DNA of 64,000 nucleotides from Terrabacter terrigena (GTDB lineage: Bacteria > Actinomycetota > Actinomycetes > Actinomycetales > Dermatophilaceae). The stretch covers positions 841,272 through 905,271 of the forward strand of contig NZ_JBHTKH010000001.1 in the NCBI RefSeq assembly GCF_042676085.1. The letters are read 5' to 3'. Numbering within the stretch: the stretch's first letter is position 1; the number at the start of each line of letters is the position of its first letter. The notes beneath the pieces are model-generated. The model worked only from the letters and a program-made list of their open reading frames with translations. It was not told the DNA's origin and ran no database searches. Positions 8,639 through 16,799 of the stretch are shown here, piece after piece. The position numbers and the translations under genes were made by a program.

Positions 8639-10156
8639 ATGGGTTCCTTGCAGCAGAACGAGACCGAACGCAAGTTCGACGTCGATGAGCACACCGTCTT
8701 CCCGAACCTCGCAACGGTCGCCGGGGTGGCCTCTGTCGACCAGCCAGGGCTGTTCGAGCTCAGGGCCGTCTACTTCGACACCCCGCAGCTCGACCTGGCC
8801 AGTCGGGGCATCACCCTGCGCCGACGCACCGGTGGCACTGACGAGGGCTGGCACCTCAAGCTGCCGGCCCGCGGCGACACCAGGACCGAGGTGCGCGAGC
8901 CGTTGAGCACTTCCGACGATGCCGTTCCCACTGAGCTGCTGGCACGCGTACGCGCGATCGTCCGCGAGCGCCCCCTGGTCCCCGTCGCCGTCGTGAGCAC
9001 CACGCGTCGCGAGTACGCCGTGCGCGACGACGAGGGAGTCGTCCTCGTCCGCGTGTGCGATGACGCCGTTCGTGGTCGTCGCCTTCGCGACGACCACGAA
9101 CGTGCCTGGAGGGAGTGGGAGGTCGAGCTCGACGCCGGCACCGCATCGGTCCTGGACACCGTGGCCGACGCCCTGCTCGCGTCAGGCGCATCCCCCGCCT
9201 CCGCGGCGTCCAAGCTGCGCCGCACCCTGGGCAGGATCCCGACTGCGGACACGGCTGAGCTACCGAGCGAGCAGCTCGGGAAGGGCACCGCCGGCCGCCT
9301 GCTGACGGCGCATCTCGCGGCACACGTGGCCCGGCTGCACGAGCACGAAGCCGGGCTGCGGGCCGGCCATCCGGAGGGGGTCCACCGGCTGCGCATCGCC
9401 GCCCGACGTCTCCGGTCGTCGCTCAGCACCTTCCGGCCGATCCTCGACCGGGCCGCCACCGATCCGGTGCAGGCTGAGCTGCGTTGGCTGGGAGCCGTTC
9501 TCGCGCCGGCCCGGGACGCGCAGGTGCTGCGCGAGCACCTGCTCACCGTCGCCGCGTCCGAGCCGGCAGAGCTGGTCATCGGACCCGTGACCCAGCAGAT
9601 CGACGACCGCCTCAGGGCCGACCACGCGGCCGGGATGGAGGCCGCCCGCGGCGCTCTCGACGGCGACCGCTACCTCCGCCTGCTCGCCACGCTCGACGAC
9701 CTCGTCGCCAGTCCCCCGCTGAGGGCTGAGGCCGACGGGCCTGCCACCGAGGTGCTGCCGCACCTGCTCGCGCGCGACCTGAAGCGTCTCGGCCGTGCGG
9801 TGCGCGCCATCACGGCTGCGCCGCAGGGAGGTGAACGAGACGAGGCGCTGCACGAAGCCCGGAAGAAGTCCAAGCGCATGCGGTACGCCGCCGAGGCCGC
9901 CGCGCCGGCCCTCGGCAAGCGCGCCCGCTCGCTCGCCGAGGTCAGCAAGCGCGCCCAGAAGCTGCTCGGGGCGCACCAGGACTCGGTGAACGCCCGCGCG
10001 CGGCTTCGCGAGCTCGCGGTGCAGGTGCACCTGGACGGCGGCAACAGCTTCACCTTCGGACGGCTTCACGCCCTGGAGCAGGCCCGCGGCGAGCGTGCCG
10101 AAGCAGATGTCTCAAAGGTGTGGAAGAAGCTGCACCACAAGGGTTTCCGGAACTGA
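8639..10156 (+). CDS. CYTH and CHAD domain protein (polyphosphate-associated)
   Basis: A 505-residue fusion. Residues about 5-200 form a CYTH triphosphate tunnel domain, starting with ETERKFDVD (the ExExK signature) and rich in inward Arg/Lys/Glu (LRRRTGG, GWHLKLPARGD). Residues about 225-500 form a CHAD domain, a helical bundle with conserved histidines (GVHRLRIAARRLRS, LHEARKKSKRMRYAAE). CHAD domains bind polyphosphate, and some CYTH domains hydrolyse inorganic triphosphate, so a polyphosphate-linked role is likely. AAGGGT precedes ATG 8639. It ends at the shared hairpin at 10179. Confidence 0.9.
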   Translation: MGSLQQNETERKFDVDEHTVFPNLATVAGVASVDQPGLFELRAVYFDTPQLDLASRGITLRRRTGGTDEGWHLKLPARGDTRTEVREPLSTSDDAVPTELLARVRAIVRERPLVPVAVVSTTRREYAVRDDEGVVLVRVCDDAVRGRRLRDDHERAWREWEVELDAGTASVLDTVADALLASGASPASAASKLRRTLGRIPTADTAELPSEQLGKGTAGRLLTAHLAAHVARLHEHEAGLRAGHPEGVHRLRIAARRLRSSLSTFRPILDRAATDPVQAELRWLGAVLAPARDAQVLREHLLTVAASEPAELVIGPVTQQIDDRLRADHAAGMEAARGALDGDRYLRLLATLDDLVASPPLRAEADGPATEVLPHLLARDLKRLGRAVRAITAAPQGGERDEALHEARKKSKRMRYAAEAAAPALGKRARSLAEVSKRAQKLLGAHQDSVNARARLRELAVQVHLDGGNSFTFGRLHALEQARGERAEADVSKVWKKLHHKGFRN

Positions 10157-10178
10157 GTGGCGGACGGACCAGGACGAC

Positions 10179-10206
10179 AGCGGCCCCACGTTTCCGTAGG
10201 GCCGCT
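10179..10206. terminator. Bidirectional terminator between convergent genes
   Basis: The stem AGCGGCCC/GGGCCGCT is capped by ACG-TTTC-CGT with a single C.A mismatch between the two helices. It lies between the convergent CYTH-CHAD gene and the small minus-strand gene, so it can serve both. The same cap recurs in the hairpin at 61340-61370. Confidence 0.8.
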
Positions 10207-10214
10207 GCCATCTC

Positions 10215-10409
10215 CTAGAAGCCGAGCTTGTCGGCCAGTCCCCCGGCTCCCCCGAGGAGGTCCTGCGGGTTGATGCCGAAGCGGCTCAGCAGGTCGGCGT
10301 GCTGGTCGGTGTCGACCTGGTCGGGCAGCTCGCCCTCGGCCTGCTGCGCCTGATCATGGTCGCCACGGTTCTTCAGGAGCTCGATGATCTGCTGCTTGTC
10401 GATCTGCAT
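10215..10409 (-). CDS. Small conserved-looking protein of unknown function
   Basis: A 64-residue protein starting MQIDKQQIIELLKNRGDHD, with a helical N-terminus and a Gly-rich C-terminus (LLGGAGGLADKLGF). A very good ribosome binding site (AAGGAGG, six bases before ATG 10409) supports a real gene despite its size. It follows the MscS-like gene by about 70 bases on the same strand and ends at the 10179 hairpin, so the two may be co-transcribed. I do not recognise a domain; the tandem leucine/acidic pattern suggests a small helical partner protein. Confidence 0.65.
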   Translation of the reverse strand: MQIDKQQIIELLKNRGDHDQAQQAEGELPDQVDTDQHADLLSRFGINPQDLLGGAGGLADKLGF

Positions 10410-10480
10410 GGTGTCCTCCTTCTGTCGCGATGGAGGATGCACTGGTCCTTCGCTGGACCGGCACATCCGCCGGGATTAGG

Positions 10481-11395
10481 TCAGTGGCGGGGGTCGTAGC
10501 CGCCGTCGACCTCGGTCGCCCGGGTGGCGCCGCCGGTCATCCGGGTGTCTCCGTCGAGCGGGCGGTCGTGGTAGAAGTCGGCGTTCGCCTGCGCCTGCAC
10601 CGACGCCGGCACCTCCTCGCCCACCTGCACCGGCTCCGAGCCCTTGCCCGCGTGCTGCGACTGGTCGAAGCGCGCCTTGGCCGCACGGGCCTGGTCCTTG
10701 GCCGACGGCGCCGACTGGACCTGAGCCTTGATGCGTCCGGTCTCCTGCGACATCGTCTCGAGGTACTGCTCCCAACGGGACTGCATCGGTCGCACGAGTC
10801 CTCCGCCGACGCCGACGATGAGGATGCCGGCGATCGTGGCGAGCACCGCGATCAGCACGGGAGTGGTGACCGTGGTGGCGATGCCGACCTGGTTGAGCGC
10901 GGCGATGATGCCCAGGCCGAGGATGAAGACGCTGGCGATGTTGGCCAGGACCTTCACGTAGGACAGGCCGCCGAGGGTGTTGCTGATGAGCTCACGCACC
11001 GCGGCCGCGATGGCGGCGGCAACCACGATGATGATGATCGCCACGATCGCCTTCGGCAGGAAGGCGATGACTCCGGTGATCAGGTCACTGATCGGGTTGG
11101 GGCCGAACACGCCGAACGCCAGCTGCAGCACGAAGAGCAGCAGGGCGTAGTAGACGAGCTTCCCGACGATCCCGGATGCGTCGTACTGGCTCTTGGCGAG
11201 GGCCTTCTTCACACCGCCGCGCTCGACGGCGCGGTCGAAGCCGACTCGTTCGAGGACCTTGTCGACAGCCTTGCCGATGGCCTTGGCGACGAACCAGCCG
11301 ATCAGGAGGATCAGCAGGAATGCGATGAACTTGGGGACGAAAAGCGCGACCGATCTCCAGAGATCAGTTGCCGCAGCACTCAAGTTGTCAGTCAT
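10481..11395 (-). CDS. MscS-like/TM-helix-repeat membrane protein
   Basis: A 304-residue membrane protein of the conserved TM-helix-repeat type related to small-conductance mechanosensitive channels. At least four hydrophobic helices are seen: FIAFLLILLIGWFVAK, LVYYALLLFVLQLAFG, AIVAIIIIVVAAAIAAAV and IASVFILGLGIIAAL, each followed by the short amphipathic unit typical of the repeat. A soluble, charged C-terminal tail of about 90 residues follows, with no beta-domain of classical MscS. GGGAG precedes the ATG at 11395. Osmotic-stress release is the family expectation; here it is inference. Confidence 0.8.
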   Translation of the reverse strand: MTDNLSAAATDLWRSVALFVPKFIAFLLILLIGWFVAKAIGKAVDKVLERVGFDRAVERGGVKKALAKSQYDASGIVGKLVYYALLLFVLQLAFGVFGPNPISDLITGVIAFLPKAIVAIIIIVVAAAIAAAVRELISNTLGGLSYVKVLANIASVFILGLGIIAALNQVGIATTVTTPVLIAVLATIAGILIVGVGGGLVRPMQSRWEQYLETMSQETGRIKAQVQSAPSAKDQARAAKARFDQSQHAGKGSEPVQVGEEVPASVQAQANADFYHDRPLDGDTRMTGGATRATEVDGGYDPRH

Positions 11396-11728
11396 GGAAA
11401 GGACTCCCTTACGTTGTAAGTCGTTCGGGACTTCCCTTACCCGCCACCACCGTCTGGCTCACATCGCCAGCGACTTTCTGCTTCGGCCGGACGCCCGGTG
11501 GACGCGTCAGGCGCACCCCTACCCGTTCCGAGCGGCCCTGTCCCGCGATCGTCGACTCCCCCGACACCGTCGCGACCAAACTGTCCCGGGGGCGGTCACC
11601 CGTTTCAGGCGCCCGCGGGTCGCCCACGTCGTCGATGAGGTAGACAGGGAGCACAGGCACGAAGGGAGAGGGCCATCACGTCATCAGAGAGGGCCGCTGG
11701 AGCAGGGCAACCAGCATCCCGGCCTCCC
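11396..11728. other. Intergenic region between divergent genes
   Basis: No convincing reading frame is seen in about 330 bases. It must contain the promoters of the minus-strand membrane protein and the plus-strand TetR gene. No clear operator palindrome was found. Confidence 0.5.
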
Positions 11729-12403
11729 TTGACCCGCGCCCGGATCGTCGAGACGGCGACGAGACTGATCGACACCGAGGGCGTGGCCGCCCTGACGATG
11801 CGCCGCCTGGGCGCCGCCCTCGACGTCGAGGCCATGTCGCTGTACCGCTATGTCAACGGCCGCGAGGACCTGCTCGAAGCTGTCGTCGACGCGTTGGTGG
11901 ACTCGATCGAGATCCCGGCGGCCTCGGACCTGCAGCCCGTCGACGGCTGGCAGGCGTTCCTCCAGGTTCTCGCGCACAACGTCCGGCAGGTGGCCATCGA
12001 GCACCCCGCCGCCTTTCCCCTCATTGCGACGCGCCACCCGGCGGCGCCGTGGCTCCGCCCGCCGTTGCGCAGTCTCCGGATGGTCGAGGCGTTTCTCACC
12101 GGGCTCGAGGCGCGCGGGTTCTCGCAGAGACAGGCAGTCGGGGCCTACCGCTCGTTCACCAGCTTCCTCCTGGGGCACCTGCTGCTCGAGGCCGCCATGC
12201 AGGGGGCGCCGCTGGCTCCTGCGGAGGAGCCCTTGGACGAGGGGGACGCACACGTGCCCAACCGCGATGCCGAGCTGGATGTGCGCGAGTTCCCGACCGT
12301 TGCGCGGCTACGCCGGCCGCTCGCCGAGGACCACACCGACGAGGAGTTCGAGACGGCGCTCGAGCACCTGCTGGTGCGGCTGGACCTCGAGAACGCGCAG
12401 TAG
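11729..12403 (+). CDS. TetR-family transcriptional regulator
   Basis: A 224-residue regulator. The N-terminal helix-turn-helix is clear (ARIVETATRLIDTEG, MRRLGAALDVEAMSLYRYV), and the C-terminal ligand domain resembles the TetR_C class of tetracycline-repressor-like proteins. The start is problematic: the only standard codon is TTG 11729, which lacks a ribosome binding site, while a good GAAGGGAG at 11661-11668 precedes an in-frame ATC at 11675 that would add 18 residues, a normal N-terminal length. The upstream in-frame stop is near 11637. Its target is unknown. Confidence 0.85.
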   Translation: MTRARIVETATRLIDTEGVAALTMRRLGAALDVEAMSLYRYVNGREDLLEAVVDALVDSIEIPAASDLQPVDGWQAFLQVLAHNVRQVAIEHPAAFPLIATRHPAAPWLRPPLRSLRMVEAFLTGLEARGFSQRQAVGAYRSFTSFLLGHLLLEAAMQGAPLAPAEEPLDEGDAHVPNRDAELDVREFPTVARLRRPLAEDHTDEEFETALEHLLVRLDLENAQ

Positions 12404-12640
12404 CGGCTGTCCAGCGACATCGGGGCGGCCCCCTGTGAGCAGCGCGGTGACGGGCCTCCACGTGGGCCACAGCGCGCTCCGGCACTCGGCGCCACAGCTC
12501 CGCACGCCGCGCCGTGGCAGCGCTGGCATGGGCGGTATGCGAGTCGGCGCCGGCACCGCCGGGGCTGGCACGGCGGCCCGGACGGGAATGCCCTCGAGAC
12601 GCAGGGGTTTCCCGACGCACCCAAGCAGCAGGGCTTTCCC

Positions 12641-12859
12641 TCAGCCGTGCTGCGGGTCGGCCACACGTACGTGCGCACCCCGATCTGGCGCCTTGGCCGC
12701 GAGGTCTGAGTCCCTGATCACATCCACCAGGATCGCGCGCAGGAGTGGATGGCCCGGAGGAGGAAACTCCTCGAGGCTGAACCATCCGATGTCGTGATGT
12801 TCCTCGGGAGCGACGTTCGCCGGCGTTCCGTGCCAGTCACGCACAGCCACGCGCTCAGG
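12641..12859 (-). pseudogene. C-terminal remnant of a NUDIX hydrolase
   Basis: About 70 codons encode the C-terminal end of a NUDIX fold (AVRDWHGTP, then APEEHHDIGWFSLEEFPP and HPLLRAILVDVI). The NUDIX box (GX5EX7REUXEEXGU) that should lie upstream on the minus strand is absent; the frame instead runs into arginine-rich nonsense. The rest of 12404-13033 shows no supported gene. It looks like a decayed gene between the TetR and LysR genes. Confidence 0.6.
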
Positions 12860-13033
12860 ATGGCCGGTTCGTCTGGAGGTCCTGCGTCGTCGCCGCCGAG
12901 CGCTACCGCCGTGACCTCGCCAGGCTCACCCGCGAGCAGAAGCAGCGCGACTCGATCCTTCCCCGCGACCGGTGAGGCGCCCCTCAGGCTCGGGTCGGAC
13001 GTGTCCCTCGTCCGGCGGACGTCGCGGTGCGCG

Positions 13034-13972
13034 TCAGGCGGAGGGCTTCTCGACGACCCGCCCCGAGTCGGGGTCGTAGCCGGCCGCGATCTCGGACAGC
13101 ACCTGCTGGAAAGCCATCTCGGTGGCCGCGCGCACGCGGTCGAGCCGATGCGCGACGAGCACCCGCCGGTGCGGTGCGGTGTCGCCGAGTGACACGATGC
13201 GCACGTTCGGGTGCTTGTTGACGACCGCAGTGCGGGGTGCGAGCGCGATGCCCAGCCCGACGCTCACCATGGCCTGCGCCTCCTGGTAGTCATTGGCCTG
13301 GAAGGCGATCTGCGGCTCGAACCCGGCTGCCAGTGCGCTGCGGCTCAGCACCTCCACGACCGGGTGGTCGTCCGAGCGGATGATCCAGCGCTCGTCCGCC
13401 AAGGCGTCCATGGCGACCTGGCGGCGCCGGGCCAGAGGGTGGTCGGTGGCGACCACGAGGACCGTCGGGTCGATGAACAGGGTCGTCAGCGAGAGCTGGT
13501 CCGCCTGGATGCGGCCCCACTCGTAGTCCCACAGCATCGAGAGCCCGACCAGCCCCTCCTCGAGCATCTCGATGAGCTCGGCTTCGCGCGCACTGCGGAT
13601 GTTGAGCTGGATCGACGGGTAGAGCTGACGGAAGCGCTTGACGGCCAACGGCAGGAAGCTGCTGCCGACCGTGGGAAACGTCCCGAGCTCGAGGCTCCCG
13701 CGGCGTAGTCCCGCGATGTCACGCAGGTCGTTCTCGGCGGCGGCCATCTGGCGAAACAGCTTGCGGGCGTGGACGGCCAGGACGTGTCCGGCCTCCGTGG
13801 GCACCATTCCGCGGGCGTGGCGCTGGAGCAGGGGCATCCCGACCTCGAGCTCGAGCCGGCGCAGCTGCTGCGAGACGGCCGAGGGCGTGTACGTCATGGC
13901 ATCGGCCGCCGCTGTCACCGACCCGTGCTCCACGACCTTGAGAAGCACCTCGAGACGCCGGATGTCCAACAC
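13034..13972 (-). CDS. LysR-family regulator of the prpF-tct unit
   Basis: A 312-residue regulator. The N-terminal winged helix-turn-helix is typical (LEVLLKVVEHGSVTAAADAM, YTPSAVSQQLRRLELEVG), followed by a periplasmic-binding-like effector domain. It is transcribed divergently from prpF-tctC-tctAB, the classical LysR arrangement, so it most likely controls that unit in response to its substrate or an intermediate. The start at 13972 (MLDIRRLEV) is the usual LysR N-terminus. Confidence 0.9.
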   Translation of the reverse strand: MLDIRRLEVLLKVVEHGSVTAAADAMTYTPSAVSQQLRRLELEVGMPLLQRHARGMVPTEAGHVLAVHARKLFRQMAAAENDLRDIAGLRRGSLELGTFPTVGSSFLPLAVKRFRQLYPSIQLNIRSAREAELIEMLEEGLVGLSMLWDYEWGRIQADQLSLTTLFIDPTVLVVATDHPLARRRQVAMDALADERWIIRSDDHPVVEVLSRSALAAGFEPQIAFQANDYQEAQAMVSVGLGIALAPRTAVVNKHPNVRIVSLGDTAPHRRVLVAHRLDRVRAATEMAFQQVLSEIAAGYDPDSGRVVEKPSA

Positions 13973-14230
13973 GAAGCCGCTCCTTAAGTGTTCCTACAGG
14001 TCATGTAAGCGAGGTTCCCGGGGACTGAACCGTGGGGCGTCGAGCGCCCTGCCAGCACGTCACCACCCAACCCGTCGACCACGTGTCAGGTGCGGATGAC
14101 GTCAGTGGGGATCAGCATGCCCTGACGTTTTAACCAACAGTACAGCCCCGTGCAGAAATGCGTGCTGGTGCTTCAGTGGTGCGGCCAGCAGTCTGGAGAA
14201 GTCAGTCACTGCCGAACCCGTGGAGTTCCC
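13973..14230. promoter_or_regulatory. Divergent LysR/prpF control region
   Basis: This 258-base region separates the divergent starts and shows no gene. It is AT-richer than its surroundings near 13981-14010 and 14125-14150, where the promoters probably lie. I could not define a single convincing T-N11-A operator. Confidence 0.45.
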
Positions 14231-15358
14231 ATGAGCGCCGTTCCGGCCACCTGGATGCGCGGAGGCACCAGCAAGTGCTGGGTCTTCCGCCGCGCCGACC
14301 TCGACGTCCCCGGACGCACCCTCGACGCCACGCTCCTGGACCTCTTCGGCAGCCCCGACCCGCGGCAGATCGACGGCGTCGGCGGGGCGACGTCCACGAC
14401 GAGCAAGGCCGTGATCCTCAGCCCGTCGCGTCGCCCGGACATCGACGTCGAGTACACCTTCGCCCAGGTCGGCATCGACGAGGCCAAGGTGGACTGGGGC
14501 AGCAACTGCGGCAACTGCTCGGCCGTCGTCGCGCCGTTCGCCGTGCGCGAGGGCTGGGTCACCCCCAGCGGCGAGCACACCAGGGTCCGCGTGCTCAACA
14601 CCAACACCGGCCAGGTGATGGTCCAGGACGTACGCACCCGCGACGGCCTGCTCGACGAGACGCCCACCACGACGATCCCCGGCGTGACCGTCCCGGGCCC
14701 CCGAGTCGATCTCGGGTTCGTCTCCCCCGCCGGCCGGAGCACGGGCTCCCTCTTCCCCACCGGGTCACCTGTCGACGCCCTCACGGCACGAGGCGTACGC
14801 GTGGAGGCCAGTCTCGTGGATGCCGGCGCGCCCGTCGTCATCGTGGACGCCACCGCTCTCGACCTCACCGCTCGCGAGACCCCGGCGCAGCTCGACGCGC
14901 AGCTCGACCTGCTCGCGTCCCTGGACGCGATCCGGCGGGCCGGCGCGGTCGCCATGGGACTGGCCGACGCGCCGGATCTGGCCGAGCGGGCCGTCCCCAA
15001 GCTGGCCCTCGTTGCTGCGCCCGACGCCGCAGAACGCTCCGGGGGCGCCGACCTGGTGGTCCGGATGCTGTCGATGGGCAGGGTCCACCCCGCGTTGCCG
15101 ATCACCGGCAGCGTCGCCCTCACCCTCGCCGCCCGCGAGGCGGGCACCGTCGTCTCCCGGCTCCTGGGAGGTACGCCGGTCGACGCCGACGAGTTCACCA
15201 TGCTGACGCCGGCCGGCCCGGTCACCACCACCTACTCACTCGAGGCGGGCGAGCCGGTCGTCGCCGCCGTCCGCACCTATCGCCGCCTCGTCGAGGGCTC
15301 CATCGAGCTGCCCACCGCGGCCGCCGCGTCGCCAGAGCCACTGCGCGTCATCGCCTGA
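14231..15358 (+). CDS. prpF: PrpF-family cis-trans isomerase / 4-oxalomesaconate tautomerase type
   Basis: A 375-residue protein of the PrpF family (two diaminopimelate-epimerase-like halves). Signature segments are WMRGGTSKCWVF at the N-terminus, with the catalytic Lys, and GSNCGNCSAVVAPFAV near residue 95. Members isomerise 2-methylaconitate, aconitate or 4-oxalomesaconate. GGAG lies six bases before ATG 14231; a longer in-frame ORF from 14150 lacks a site. The downstream tricarboxylate transporter argues for a tri- or dicarboxylic acid substrate such as an aconitate isomer. That is inference from context. Confidence 0.88.
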   Translation: MSAVPATWMRGGTSKCWVFRRADLDVPGRTLDATLLDLFGSPDPRQIDGVGGATSTTSKAVILSPSRRPDIDVEYTFAQVGIDEAKVDWGSNCGNCSAVVAPFAVREGWVTPSGEHTRVRVLNTNTGQVMVQDVRTRDGLLDETPTTTIPGVTVPGPRVDLGFVSPAGRSTGSLFPTGSPVDALTARGVRVEASLVDAGAPVVIVDATALDLTARETPAQLDAQLDLLASLDAIRRAGAVAMGLADAPDLAERAVPKLALVAAPDAAERSGGADLVVRMLSMGRVHPALPITGSVALTLAAREAGTVVSRLLGGTPVDADEFTMLTPAGPVTTTYSLEAGEPVVAAVRTYRRLVEGSIELPTAAAASPEPLRVIA

Positions 15359-15484
15359 CCGGGCCGTCGCCCCGCACCACCACGACACGAACAGACCCCA
15401 GCAGGTCCCGATGCCTGCACCGCCGGCCGAAATCAGGCCAGCAGACCGTTCCGGCACAGCGCCGTCCGAGAGAAGGTCATACCA

Positions 15485-16792
15485 ATGAACCGTTCCACCC
15501 GCCCGCGGCTCCCCTGGTCGAAGGGGGCCGCACCAACCCCGACACCGTCACCGACCTCGGGACCCGACTCCGGCCCCCGTGCCGGGACGACTCGCGTCGC
15601 GGAGCCCGACGCCACCCCCGAGCGTGACGACGACGTGCCGTCCACCGACGACGACGAGACCGGCGACGACCTTCCCCTGCCGAGCCGCCGCACCGCCCTC
15701 GGCGTCATGGGAGGGTTCGCCGTCCTCGCCGCCGCCGGCACACTGCTCGGCAGCGACCTGCTCCATCCGCCGGCGTCGACCGCCGACGGCGACTACGCGG
15801 GCGAGACCGTCGAGCTGCTCATCCCCCTCGCCGAAGGCGGCGGAACGGACACCTGGGCACGCTTCGTGGGCACCCAGCTGACACACGCCATCCCGGGCTC
15901 GCCGGGCTTCGCTCCCACGAACGAGTCCGGCGGCGAGGGCATCACCGGCACCAACCACTTCGTCAGCTCAGCGCGCGCCGACGGGACCGAGCTGCTCGTG
16001 AGCACCGCGACCACCGTCGTCCCGTGGCTGCTCAAGCGGCAGGCCGTCCGCTACGACTTCACGAGGCTCGTGCCCGTCCTCGCCAACGGCACCGGTGCCG
16101 TCGTCTATGCCCGAACCGCGGCCGGCGTGTCGGGCCTGAAGGACGTCGTCGACCGCCCGTCCCCACTGAAGTTCGGCGGCATCGCGGCCACCGGTCTCGA
16201 CCTGACGACCCTGCTCGCCTTCGACCTGCTCGAGATGGACGTCAGCGCGATCTTCGGCTTCGAGGGCCGCGGCCCGGTCAACCTCGCGCTCCAGCGCGGC
16301 GAGATCGACATCGACTACCAGACCACGTCGGCCTACCCGTCAGCGGTGAAGACCCTCCTGGAGGAGAAGAGCGCCGTGGCGCTCTTCTCCCTCGGCCAGC
16401 TCGACGAGAACCGCAACGTTGTTCGTGACCCGAACTTCACGGACCTGCCGACCGTCGTCGAGGCCTACGAGACGCTCCACGGGAAGGCACCTTCGGGGCC
16501 CAAGCTCGACGCGTACAAGACCGTGCTCGGCGTCACCTACACGTACCAGAAGGGTCTCTGGGTGCCGCCCGAGACACCGCCCGAGGCGATCGAGCTGCTG
16601 CGCACCACGGCAGAGAAGCTCGGCGCGTCGGCTGCTTTCAAGAAGGCAGCGAAGAAGGTCCTCGGCGGCTACCCGCTCGATGCGGGGGCCGACCTCCGGA
16701 AGCGCATCGAGACGGCATACGCCGTCAGCCCCGAGGTCCGCGAGCACGTCGTGCAGCTGCTCACCTCCACCTACAACGTCAAGATCGATTGA
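15485..16792 (+). CDS. tctC: Tripartite tricarboxylate transporter substrate-binding protein
   Basis: A 435-residue TctC/Bug-family receptor. The mature part begins near YAGETVELLIPLAEGGGTDTW and has the expected GGTDTWAR motif and later KGLWVPPETPPEA. It is unusual in carrying about 65 acidic, Pro/Thr-rich residues before the membrane-targeting segment (SRRTALGVMGGFAVLAAAG), which has an RR pair compatible with Tat export or a membrane anchor. GAAGG precedes ATG 15485. The permease gene follows after 7 bases. It would deliver a carboxylate to TctAB. Confidence 0.88.
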   Translation: MNRSTRPRLPWSKGAAPTPTPSPTSGPDSGPRAGTTRVAEPDATPERDDDVPSTDDDETGDDLPLPSRRTALGVMGGFAVLAAAGTLLGSDLLHPPASTADGDYAGETVELLIPLAEGGGTDTWARFVGTQLTHAIPGSPGFAPTNESGGEGITGTNHFVSSARADGTELLVSTATTVVPWLLKRQAVRYDFTRLVPVLANGTGAVVYARTAAGVSGLKDVVDRPSPLKFGGIAATGLDLTTLLAFDLLEMDVSAIFGFEGRGPVNLALQRGEIDIDYQTTSAYPSAVKTLLEEKSAVALFSLGQLDENRNVVRDPNFTDLPTVVEAYETLHGKAPSGPKLDAYKTVLGVTYTYQKGLWVPPETPPEAIELLRTTAEKLGASAAFKKAAKKVLGGYPLDAGADLRKRIETAYAVSPEVREHVVQLLTSTYNVKID

Positions 16793-16799
16793 GGCCGTC

